Origin: Methanosarcinales archaeon
Lineage (GTDB): Archaea > Halobacteriota > Methanosarcinia > Methanosarcinales > Methanogasteraceae
NCBI GenBank assembly: GCA_003661105.1
Contig: QMVM01000165.1
Location: forward strand, 1-5,221
Reading direction: 5' to 3'
Length of the DNA: 5,221 bases
Shown: positions 1 through 5,218 of the stretch, one piece after another
Numbering within the stretch: position 1 is the first letter of the stretch
Layout: each line of letters starts with the position of its first letter
Notes under the pieces: generated by a model
The model's database searches: none
Told to the model about the DNA's origin: nothing
The model's input: the letters and a program-made list of their open reading frames with translations, nothing else
Translations under genes and position numbers: made by a program

Positions 1-482
1 CCCGCGGCGAATATTCAAAAGACGCTGATGTGAGTGGCGACTCTATTATCACATCGCTTGATGCGCTAATGATTCTGCAAACTACCAGTGCAGGATGCAG
101 GATTGCGGTCGGTAAGTATTCGGTAGATGTAACTGACACGATCCCGGTCCCGATCCGGGTCGAGGGCGGGGTTGATGTCGGGGCGCTTGATCTCAACATC
201 ACCTTTGACCCCACCCTCCTATCTGTGAAAAGCACGCAGAATGGCGCGTTTGATAGCACTACGATAAATCCGGAGGTGGACAGTGGGGTAGTAAAGGTTG
301 TGGCATATCAGGCTGCAAACACGGGGATTAACGGCAGCTTCACTGTTGCAGAGATCACTTTTGAGGCACTCAAGGTTGGAGAGAGCCCGCTTGACATTGA
401 GATCGTAACACTCACGGATTCAAGCCCTCAGACCAATCACCTCGACCACTCGATATACAATGGCACAGTAACAATCTGTTAG
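1..482 (+). CDS. Dockerin-cohesin surface protein, C-terminal part (5' end outside window)
   Basis: The reading frame is already open at the left edge (first full codon at base 3) and ends at TAG 480-482, leaving about 159 residues. The GTG at 30 lies inside the domain and is not a start. Residues 1-26 are the second half of a dockerin: a calcium-binding F-hand loop DVSGDSIITSLD with ligands at loop positions 1, 3, 5 and 12, then the helix ALMILQ. From about residue 36 to the end is a cohesin-like beta-sandwich, with a SVDVTDTIPVPIRV first strand, the hallmark ALDLNITFDPTLLSV strand pair, and late strands VAEITFEAL and GTVTI. Cohesins bind dockerins, so the protein could both dock onto and receive partners outside the cell. 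The frame stops right after the last cohesin strand with no anchor of its own; an out-of-frame linker and membrane helix follow. The first dockerin repeat and any signal peptide lie upstream. Domain calls are from sequence pattern. Confidence 0.85.
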   Translation, partial: RGEYSKDADVSGDSIITSLDALMILQTTSAGCRIAVGKYSVDVTDTIPVPIRVEGGVDVGALDLNITFDPTLLSVKSTQNGAFDSTTINPEVDSGVVKVVAYQAANTGINGSFTVAEITFEALKVGESPLDIEIVTLTDSSPQTNHLDHSIYNGTVTIC

Positions 483-534
483 ACAAAGCGGCGGGAGGAT
501 GAGATCAGCAATCTGACCAAGTAGGGAACGTTAG

Positions 535-715
535 CGGAAGTGGGCGGCGGCAACATCAGTCGAAGAGGAAAAACCTGTCGAGATGACAACGCCACTTCCG
601 GAAAAGATGCCAGCAGTCCACACAGAAACATCATCATCCTCCACCTCTCTCGCCGATCGTTGCGATGATCATCGTGGTGATAGCCGTGATCATTGTAATA
701 ATACTTATGATGTGA
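535..715 (+). pseudogene. Frame-broken remnant of a linker and C-terminal membrane anchor
   Basis: The gap 483-898 has no intact gene, but its first half looks like degraded coding sequence. From 535 one frame is open and reads an acidic, Pro/Ser/Thr-rich linker with EEEKPVEMTTPLPEK and TETSSSSTS (about 562-645). Near 640-655 the sense moves to the next frame, which gives PIVA followed by MIIVVIAVIIVIILMM and TGA at 713-715. That is a textbook single membrane helix ending at a stop. Archaeal surface proteins commonly end with such a linker and helix, so this is probably the former C-terminus of the cohesin protein upstream. The cohesin frame ends at 482, and at least two frame changes are needed to join the pieces. 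Alternatives are sequencing indels in a live gene, or chance. Bases 716-831 show nothing I can assign apart from AT-rich sequence leading into the next promoter. Confidence 0.45.
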
Positions 716-831
716 ACGCCAAGCATGGCGGAATGGTTCGCACGTAATAGTTTTACGCTCGGGAGCATACCAAAGTCACAGAATTAATTTTGATTAACAT
801 TATCTCGAAAAAGCATAATATCTCTTGATAA

Positions 832-840
832 CTTTATATA
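832..840 (+). promoter_or_regulatory. TATA box for the secreted dockerin gene
   Basis: CTTTATATA at 832-840 is a near-consensus archaeal TATA element in an AT-rich stretch. Transcription would start roughly 25 bases downstream, near 862-866. This leaves a leader of about 35 nt before the ATG at 899 and puts the upstream ATG at 869 almost at the transcript end. The position is inferred from the usual archaeal spacing. Confidence 0.6.
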
Positions 841-885
841 TTATGATGTTACTTATGGGCGTACCACTATGGAATATAGACCACA

Positions 886-891
886 AGGTGA
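886..891 (+). promoter_or_regulatory. Ribosome binding site that selects the ATG at 899
   Basis: AGGTGA at 886-891 matches the archaeal anti-Shine-Dalgarno complement (GGAGGTGATC) and lies 7 nt before ATG 899. The longer reading from ATG 869 has no such site and would put ten charged and polar residues ahead of the signal peptide. The 899 start is therefore preferred. Confidence 0.65.
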
Positions 892-898
892 GATAAAA

Positions 899-1426
899 AT
901 GAACATACGCACAAAAACGTTACTCTGCTTATCTGTAACGATAGCTCTCATAGCACCATCCTGCGCAGCACCGACACCGTTTATGATCTATGGATGGGGT
1001 TCATACAATATCAGTACCGATTGCGACAATCTCACGGTCAGCCTGACCAATCCGGACAATGGCAAGACATGGACTGCTGAAGTGAGTGGCAACTACTACC
1101 AGATCATGCTCACAAACGGCACCGATCTGAATGTGAGTGAGATACTGCGATTCAGCGCCACAGATGGGGCGTATTCCAGCATCACGGATCATACCATAAC
1201 CGCGAAGGATGTAGGCGACGGCGGACTCTTCGAGTTTAACATCACACTCGGATCGATACCGGGTGATGTCAATGACGATGAGAACCTAACAACCGCTGAT
1301 GCTGCAATTGTCCTTAAGATGGCGGTCAGTGGCGAATACTCAGAAGTGGCAGATGTGAGTGGAGATGGAGCAGTCACGTCGCTCGATGCGCTGATGATCT
1401 TGCAGGAAGTCGGTACAACAGCCTGA
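899..1426 (+). CDS. Secreted dockerin-domain protein
   Basis: This 175-residue protein from ATG 899 is predicted to be exported and to attach to a cohesin partner. Residues 1-24 form a signal peptide: basic start NIRTK, hydrophobic core TLLCLSVTIALIA, and probable cleavage around SCAA-P. Residues 25-118 form a small beta-rich, Ig-like module with the phrase TPFMIYGWG, several NxS/T glycosylation sequons and DGGLFEFNIT at its end. Residues 121-170 are a complete two-repeat dockerin: loop 1 DVNDDENLTTAD (123-134) and loop 2 DVSGDGAVTSLD (152-163), each with calcium ligands at positions 1, 3, 5 and 12, each followed by a helix. Loop 2 and its helix closely match the dockerin of the gene upstream in protein and DNA, suggesting duplication. 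No catalytic domain is present, so the Ig-like module is probably a binding or structural unit. It has its own promoter; no clear terminator is seen on this strand. Confidence 0.88.
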   Translation: MNIRTKTLLCLSVTIALIAPSCAAPTPFMIYGWGSYNISTDCDNLTVSLTNPDNGKTWTAEVSGNYYQIMLTNGTDLNVSEILRFSATDGAYSSITDHTITAKDVGDGGLFEFNITLGSIPGDVNDDENLTTADAAIVLKMAVSGEYSEVADVSGDGAVTSLDALMILQEVGTTA

Positions 1427-1499
1427 CAGACGATGATGCTGGCTTTATGGCAACCAAACTCACAGAAGCGGTGACCGGAGTTACGCGCAAACTCACTGC

Positions 1500-1574
1500 A
1501 AAAAAAGCGTTCCGGGTGCGGTCGCCGCATCACTGAACAGGAATGTCCAGCGACACAAGATACGCACCCGGAAC
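1500..1574 (-). terminator. Hairpin plus T7 terminator of the TRAM gene
   Basis: GTTCCGGGTGCG (1509-1520) and CGCACCCGGAAC (1563-1574) are perfect 12-base inverted arms. A second nested pair, GTCGC (1521-1525) and GCGAC (1550-1554), continues the stem after an 8-nt bulge on one side. Read on the - strand, the hairpin starts 14 nt after the TRAM stop codon and is followed at once by GC and seven Ts (complement of A1500-1506). Archaeal RNA polymerase terminates at T-tracts, and here a strong GC stem precedes one. There is no T-run on the + side, so it fits the TRAM gene better than the convergent dockerin gene. Confidence 0.7.
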
Positions 1575-1588
1575 CAAAACGTCTCAAA

Positions 1589-1795
1589 TCAGTCTTCTAC
1601 AGCTGCGATCGCAAACCGTCTCATGACCTTCTCGACCTTGATCTTAACACTGTCTCCGACTTTTGTGCCGGGAACAAAGATCACAAAGCCATCTATACGC
1701 GCCACTCCGTCACCTTCTCTGGCAATATCCTCTATGGTAATATCGTAGGACTCGCCTTCGGTAACTGGCGCATCGTATGCTTCTTGTTTAAACAA
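1589..1795 (-). CDS. Small TRAM-domain RNA-binding protein
   Basis: This 68-residue protein is essentially one TRAM domain (about residues 11-67), a five-strand beta-barrel that binds RNA. Visible family features are the first strand SYDITIEDI, the AREGDGVARIDGFVIFVPG segment with its Gly turns and exposed Phe37/Phe40, the KVGDSVKIKV strand, and the basic RR at 59-60 before the last strand. Free-standing TRAM proteins of this size are common in methanogens and haloarchaea. Some are cold-induced and act as RNA chaperones; that role is known for the family and only inferred here. The same domain is fused to tRNA and rRNA modification enzymes elsewhere, but no enzyme domain is present. The start is TTG at 1795: no in-frame ATG precedes residue 58, and a clear ribosome binding site sits at the right distance. 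The gene appears to be its own transcription unit, with a TATA box at 1915-1924 and a terminator just after the stop. Confidence 0.9.
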   Translation of the reverse strand: MFKQEAYDAPVTEGESYDITIEDIAREGDGVARIDGFVIFVPGTKVGDSVKIKVEKVMRRFAIAAVED

Positions 1796-1801
1796 TTTTG
1801 G

Positions 1802-1809
1802 TTCTCCTT
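1802..1809 (-). promoter_or_regulatory. Ribosome binding site setting the TTG start of the TRAM gene
   Basis: On the - strand AAGGAGAA (1809 down to 1802) lies 6 nt before TTG 1795. It is the only reason to accept a rare TTG start, and it fits the full-length TRAM domain. Confidence 0.75.
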
Positions 1810-1914
1810 CTTATTTCAAACCAACCAACTTAAAAAGCGAAAACAGAACTGAAACATTCAAATCCCATAAGCCGCATCGATAAGTCTATTGATCAATTGG
1901 TAATGACTTTCTCA

Positions 1915-1926
1915 CTATATATAACC
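1915..1926 (-). promoter_or_regulatory. TATA/BRE promoter of the TRAM gene
   Basis: On the - strand the sequence reads AAAAGG then TTATATATAG (1924-1915), a purine-rich BRE-like element followed by a near-perfect archaeal TATA box. It lies in the gap between the radical SAM stop codon and the TRAM start. The expected transcript start is near 1893, giving a leader of about 95-100 nt. The leader contains the 10-base palindrome ATTGATCAAT (1888-1897) at or near the start point. Confidence 0.6.
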
Positions 1927-1952
1927 TTTTCGCATGGTACGAGGCGTCCTGC

Positions 1953-3041
1953 TCAGACCGGGTCGTCCCCCACACAAAGTCCCTTCTTACCGGAGAACCT
2001 CTTATCCGCCCTGATTTTCCCCCATATATCCTTAAGCGGCGTATCAAGAACGTTTCCAAAGGATTGTGCCATGTATGGGCTTGCCTTAACCGCTCCGTCC
2101 ACGCAGATATGCGCCCACCGCTGCCCTGCAAGGCATCCAAGCATCTCCCCCTCAAAATACGTGTTCGCAAAGATCCGCGGACCGCCCGGGCGCATGTTGA
2201 CGCTGTGGTACATCTCAAGTATCTCCCTGCGATCCCCTTTTGTGAGGCCACCGTTCATCGATTCCCAGATCGAGAACTCATGCACGCCAAGATCGGACGC
2301 AAACTCGTAGAGGCGCGGAAGTTGTGGCATCCTATCGTGCGATACATGCGTCGCCATCGTGACGAGCAAGCCCGCATCAAGCCCGCATCTGATCGCACCG
2401 ACCGCCGCGAGAAACGCGCCATCGACCCGCCTTACCTCATCATGTTTTGCGGGGTCAGTGTTATATATGCTGATCAGGAGGTTGTGGATGCCACTTTCCT
2501 TAAGCCGGGAAGCGATCTCGGGTGTCATCTCAAGACCCGGCGTGAATATGTTCACGATCGCACGGTCGTGGTCGATGTACTCGATCAACTCGAAGAGATC
2601 GCTCCTGAGCAGCGGATCGCCCTCTGTGAACGTGATGATAAATGTCCCCATCGCAAGTGCCTGATCGATCACATCCTTGATCTCATCAGTGGTCAGTTCG
2701 TATTCCCCGTCGCTCATCGCGCAGTGCGCACAGTCACACCCACACTTGCGTGTGATCTCGAAAGAAACGGTTTCAGGAACGTATTTTCCAAAAGCGATAC
2801 TTGCCTCGGCACGGATCAGTCGCTTGAATGCGCCTCCCGGAATCGGCGGCAGCCATGTGGACGCGATGACCTGATCCTGATCGACCCGTGCCGGCTTCTC
2901 CTGCATCAACCGGTCGTTTATCTTTCTGATAAATGGCATGCACACAGGGGCAAGCGGTCCTGTGGCGTCCAGTTTCAGCACCTCGTCATAATCGCAATCG
3001 ATCGACAATCCTGGCTTATGGAGCATGTTCACACGAGACAT
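1953..3041 (-). CDS. Radical SAM protein with degenerate Twitch/SPASM-like C-terminus
   Basis: This 362-residue protein (from ATG 3041) belongs to the radical SAM superfamily, which cleaves S-adenosylmethionine with a 4Fe-4S cluster to start radical chemistry. The N-terminal 90 residues are a family-specific extension ending in a PPIPGGAFKRL stretch. The cluster motif CxxxCxxC is C100, C104, C107 in the string CGCDCAHC, preceded by SFEITRK. The usual GGEP motif is EGDP at 140-143. A C-terminal module has C303-x12-G316-x4-S321, then SFGNV and LKDIW, then C356. This is the CX9-15GX4C layout of Twitch/SPASM auxiliary-cluster domains with Ser in place of the second Cys. The protein ends only six residues after C356, shorter than I would expect. 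The frame also opens at TTG 3107, but without a ribosome binding site; ATG 3026 is another option. The substrate is unknown. It is divergent from the methyltransferase. Confidence 0.82.
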   Translation of the reverse strand: MSRVNMLHKPGLSIDCDYDEVLKLDATGPLAPVCMPFIRKINDRLMQEKPARVDQDQVIASTWLPPIPGGAFKRLIRAEASIAFGKYVPETVSFEITRKCGCDCAHCAMSDGEYELTTDEIKDVIDQALAMGTFIITFTEGDPLLRSDLFELIEYIDHDRAIVNIFTPGLEMTPEIASRLKESGIHNLLISIYNTDPAKHDEVRRVDGAFLAAVGAIRCGLDAGLLVTMATHVSHDRMPQLPRLYEFASDLGVHEFSIWESMNGGLTKGDRREILEMYHSVNMRPGGPRIFANTYFEGEMLGCLAGQRWAHICVDGAVKASPYMAQSFGNVLDTPLKDIWGKIRADKRFSGKKGLCVGDDPV

Positions 3042-3063
3042 TGTGGAAGTGATTGTTTGACAA

Positions 3064-3073
3064 AGTGTAAAAA
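3064..3073 (-). promoter_or_regulatory. Possible promoter of the radical SAM gene
   Basis: On the - strand CTTTTTACAC is a weak TATA-like element centred about 28 bases before ATG 3041. No ribosome binding site precedes that ATG, and this spacing would give a leaderless transcript, which is common in archaea. A second candidate, ACTTAAAA around 3112-3119, would start a transcript near 3089. Confidence 0.35.
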
Positions 3074-3128
3074 GGATTCGATCTGCGATGATATCCCGCT
3101 TGATCAAAAGTTTTAAGTACGTAGTAAT

Positions 3129-3145
3129 AGTTATTCATAATAACT
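3129..3145. promoter_or_regulatory. 17-bp dyad between divergent genes, possible operator
   Basis: AGTTATT (3129-3135), CAT, AATAACT (3139-3145) is a perfect 7-base inverted repeat with a 3-base centre, in the gap between the divergent radical SAM and methyltransferase genes. A TATA-like TTTTAAGTA at 3111-3119 would place the methyltransferase transcript start near 3140, inside the dyad. That is a typical repressor position. AT-rich dyads can arise by chance, and no regulator is identified. Confidence 0.4.
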
Positions 3146-3176
3146 CATAACAAACACGTAAATAATATCATAATCT

Positions 3177-3184
3177 GGGAGGAG
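3177..3184 (+). promoter_or_regulatory. Strong ribosome binding site of the methyltransferase
   Basis: GGGAGGAG at 3177-3184 lies 7 nt before ATG 3192. This decides between ATG 3192 and the out-of-frame ATG at 3196. Confidence 0.85.
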
Positions 3185-3191
3185 TTTACAA

Positions 3192-3941
3192 ATGAATGCG
3201 AAAAGTGTTGTCAGATCGTACTGGGATGGGCGGAGCCAGACTTATAGCATCGATATCTATAAGTCACGGAGTGAGGCAGAGCACCTCTGGAAGACCTTGC
3301 TCAAAAACACAATTAGAACAAATAGAAACCTCCGCATCCTGGATGTCGGGACGGGTACTGGCTTCCTGGCTCTGCTTCTTGCAGAGATGGGACACAACGT
3401 GACCGGGATTGACATATCCAGACGCATGTTGGAAAAATCGCGTCAGAATGCCGATGCGATGCGCCTATCTATTGAGTTCATGCATGGCGATGCGGAAAAG
3501 TTGCCTTTCGAAGACGGGACGTTTGATATAGTGGTAAACAGGAATATACTCTGGACGCTGCCAGATCCCCTGGCTGCTGCCTGCGAGTGGAGTCGCGTTG
3601 TGAAGTCGGGCGGAAAGCTCGTACTGATCGACGGGACGTGGAACGATTCTGCAACGAAGATGCACTTGCGGAGACTTCTGGGTAGGTTGGTTGCTTTTGT
3701 TACTGAAAGACAAAACCCGATGGCGTTCACGAGTTATTACTCCAAAATAAAGGACCAATTGCCGTTTTTCAGCGGAAGCAATCCGGATGACGTGGCTAAC
3801 CTGTTCAGTGAAGTCGGACTAACGAATGTATCAGTGAATCGCCTTGAAAGACTCAGGGAATTCGAAAATAAAAACAGATCGATCTCATATAACATTGCGA
3901 ATAACCCGTCGCTCTTCATGGCACTCGGGGAGAAATGGTGA
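3192..3941 (+). CDS. Class I SAM-dependent methyltransferase
   Basis: This 249-residue protein has the seven-stranded Rossmann-like methyltransferase fold (Methyltransf_11/25 type). It transfers a methyl group from S-adenosylmethionine to an unidentified small molecule, presumably in the cytoplasm. Residues 1-40 are a helical cap (SVVRSYWDGRSQTYS). Motif I is ILDVGTGTGFLALLLAEMG at 49-67. The ribose-binding acid is D74 in VTGIDIS, D100 in HGDAEKLPFEDGTFD marks the adenine side, and NILWTLPDP (118-126) with VVKSGGKLVLID (136-147) completes the core. The last 100 residues (helices and SEVGLTNVSV) form the substrate-side part. Such enzymes cannot be assigned a substrate from sequence alone. In some archaea, from memory, similar ones sit beside metal-transport or metallophore genes. 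Here the next gene, convergent, is nicotianamine synthase-like, which suggests but does not prove tailoring of a metal chelator. A short palindrome ACCGG-ATA-CCGGT (3941-3953) starts at the stop codon. Confidence 0.85.
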   Translation: MNAKSVVRSYWDGRSQTYSIDIYKSRSEAEHLWKTLLKNTIRTNRNLRILDVGTGTGFLALLLAEMGHNVTGIDISRRMLEKSRQNADAMRLSIEFMHGDAEKLPFEDGTFDIVVNRNILWTLPDPLAAACEWSRVVKSGGKLVLIDGTWNDSATKMHLRRLLGRLVAFVTERQNPMAFTSYYSKIKDQLPFFSGSNPDDVANLFSEVGLTNVSVNRLERLREFENKNRSISYNIANNPSLFMALGEKW

Positions 3942-4026
3942 CCGGATACCGGTGATCCAACCGGCAACGGTCATAAACAGTACTTATTCGAGTATCGTGT
4001 GAGTCTTATCATATAAAACCATGAGA

Positions 4027-4080
4027 TTTCACAAGATTAATACAGAAATCTTGTGAAACCGGTGTAATCTCGTGATTTCT
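4027..4080. repeat. 12-bp inverted repeat with a third degenerate copy, between convergent genes
   Basis: TTTCACAAGATT (4027-4038) and AATCTTGTGAAA (4047-4058) are perfect inverted arms around an 8-nt loop. The core AATCTTGTGA recurs as AATCTCGTGA at 4066-4075, one mismatch and 19 bases further on. AGAAATC (4044-4050) can also pair with GATTTCT (4074-4080), so two mutually exclusive hairpins are possible. The element lies between the ends of two convergent genes, where a two-way terminator would be expected. There is no long T-run on either side, so an operator-like or RNA-processing element remains possible. Confidence 0.6.
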
Positions 4081-4088
4081 ACCACACG

Positions 4089-4913
4089 TTACCCGGTATG
4101 TTCCAAAAAGACGCTGGTGTTGTTGGCAGGCGGCTCCGGGGAGATCCTTAAATATTCCCTGAGCTGTTCCGGCAACCCATAGCGATAAAACGTGTCCAGC
4201 ATCCTTCTTAGCCCCTTTTCATAGATGCGGTACGATAACTTTGTTCCTGCAGGAAGCACGCCTGCCAGATGATCGAATATCTCCTTCTTGGGTTCAGCCT
4301 GAGCCGCTACCATGATCAGTTCCGGCGTCTCTGCAAGCGGCAGAGTCTGCTGGTTTCCGCGGATTATCTTGATCTGGCTGGAGAGCCCAAGCTTCTCAAG
4401 CACCTTTCTTGAGAGTTCTGCCCTCTTTGGATCCTGTTCGATCCCGATTCCGCCCGTCCCGTGCTGGTGGCAGAGTACGATGAGCGTCAGAGGCAGCGGA
4501 CCGCTTCCGAGAAAGAGAACCGTGTCACCCGGTTTAAGCCCTGCCCCTCGGGACTCGGTTCGCGCCAGTTGGATGTAATTTGGGAGGTATGTGAAATCCG
4601 TAAGCGTCTTCCAGGGATCTTTGCTCTTTAGTATGGAGTTTGCCTGTTCCATCTCAAGTTCTGCCGTGTACTGGCTTCGAAACGTGCTGATAGCATCGAA
4701 TGCAGAGTTAAATCTGGAGTTGGACAGGATATCTTCTGCTGATTTATTGTCTATGTCAAGTGCGATCAGATAGTCAAGCCGCCGGAAAACAGCGTTGAGA
4801 TGGCCGGAAGGGTCGTGATAGATCTCCCCGTCCACAAAGTCCTTGATTGAGTGGTGTATCGCCACGATCTCTTCGGTTATCGATTCTGCGAAGTGATCTG
4901 TGCCGTGACTCAT
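4089..4913 (-). CDS. Nicotianamine synthase-like protein (archaeal NAS/CntL family)
   Basis: This is a 274-residue enzyme of the nicotianamine synthase family, which transfers aminocarboxypropyl groups from S-adenosylmethionine to build metal-chelating products (nicotianamine in plants, a related compound in Methanothermobacter, staphylopine precursors in bacteria). Family marks are LEMEQA with E87, matching catalytic Glu81 of the Methanothermobacter enzyme as I recall it. DPWKTL and YLPNY follow, with Y113 matching Tyr107. The SAM-binding loop is LFLGSGPLPLT (133-143), then GIEQDPKRAELSR, MVAAQAEPKK and the C-terminal PPANNTSVF. Length and N-terminus match the archaeal enzyme (about 270 residues) when ATG 4913 is used. 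That start has GGTGAT 3 nt upstream, the 3' part of the Shine-Dalgarno consensus. The frame stays open to GTG 5024, with ATGs at 5015 and 5006, which would add up to 37 residues containing AHTHTH. The exact amino donor and acceptor pattern, and the metal, cannot be read from the sequence. Confidence 0.85.
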   Translation of the reverse strand: MSHGTDHFAESITEEIVAIHHSIKDFVDGEIYHDPSGHLNAVFRRLDYLIALDIDNKSAEDILSNSRFNSAFDAISTFRSQYTAELEMEQANSILKSKDPWKTLTDFTYLPNYIQLARTESRGAGLKPGDTVLFLGSGPLPLTLIVLCHQHGTGGIGIEQDPKRAELSRKVLEKLGLSSQIKIIRGNQQTLPLAETPELIMVAAQAEPKKEIFDHLAGVLPAGTKLSYRIYEKGLRRMLDTFYRYGLPEQLREYLRISPEPPANNTSVFLEHTG

Positions 4914-4916
4914 ATT

Positions 4917-4922
4917 ATCACC
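4917..4922 (-). promoter_or_regulatory. Ribosome binding site favouring the short start of the synthase gene
   Basis: On the - strand GGTGAT (4922-4917) lies 3 nt before ATG 4913. Because it matches the 3' half of the Shine-Dalgarno consensus, a short gap is expected. The alternative starts at 5006, 5015 and 5024 have no comparable site. Confidence 0.5.
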
Positions 4923-5117
4923 AAGACCTGGTATAACCTTCGCATAGATGTCGGAGTCGTGGGTGTGAGTGTGAGCGGTTTCTCTGTTTGTGTATATTGT
5001 GGTCATGCAGGTCATATCAATCACAATGTAGACTTATGGTAGGTTCAATACATAAACCCTTTGCTATACGCTGGTTAATTTAAGAAATAAGTCCAATCAT
5101 CACGTATAATTTCTGAC

Positions 5118-5138
5118 AATTCCCATATAAGTGGAATT
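5118..5138. promoter_or_regulatory. Dyad enclosing a TATA-like element
   Basis: AATTCC (5118-5123) and GGAATT (5133-5138) are inverted 6-base arms around CATATAAGT, which read on the - strand contains CTTATATG. A protein bound to the arms would cover this possible TATA box upstream of the synthase gene. Both the promoter and operator readings are inferred from layout. Confidence 0.3.
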
Positions 5139-5200
5139 AAGTGCCATGTTCTCGCGATTCGTAATATTTCACTGCCGGTGTCGCGGGAGTTTCTGAAAGC

Positions 5201-5218
5201 GCGGGGTTGTGCGCCCGC
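5201..5218. repeat. GC-rich hairpin at window edge
   Basis: GCGGG (5201-5205) and CCCGC (5214-5218) flank an 8-nt loop in a locally GC-rich stretch, unlike the AT-rich sequence before it. It may belong to a feature beyond the right edge, such as a terminator of a neighbouring gene. It is too short to assign. Confidence 0.3.

Noticed and set aside
30..32. GTG at 30 as the start of a 150-residue gene
   Set aside because: It falls inside the dockerin calcium loop (the V of DVSGD) and the frame is open to the window edge, so the gene begins upstream.
869..871. ATG at 869 as the start of the dockerin gene
   Set aside because: No ribosome binding site, almost at the predicted transcript start, and it would bury the signal peptide behind ten extra residues; ATG 899 has AGGTGA 7 nt upstream.
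1447..1536. A 29-codon open frame (starting MATKLTEAV) after the dockerin gene
   Set aside because: Short, no ribosome binding site, no family recognised, and it runs into the TRAM terminator hairpin.
1189..1587. A 132-codon open frame on the - strand across the dockerin gene end
   Set aside because: Antisense to a well-supported secreted protein and running through the terminator hairpin; no recognisable domain.
1888..1897. 10-base palindrome ATTGATCAAT as an operator
   Set aside because: It is near the predicted TRAM transcript start, but palindromes this short and AT-rich are common by chance and there is no second copy.
2064..3116. A 350-codon open frame on the + strand opposite the radical SAM gene
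   Set aside because: It mirrors the codon pattern of the real gene on the other strand; its translation has no recognisable domain, while the - strand shows a clear CxxxCxxC motif.
4851..5042. A 63-codon + strand frame over the start of the synthase gene
   Set aside because: Antisense shadow with no ribosome binding site or recognisable family; the synthase frame explains the coding signal.
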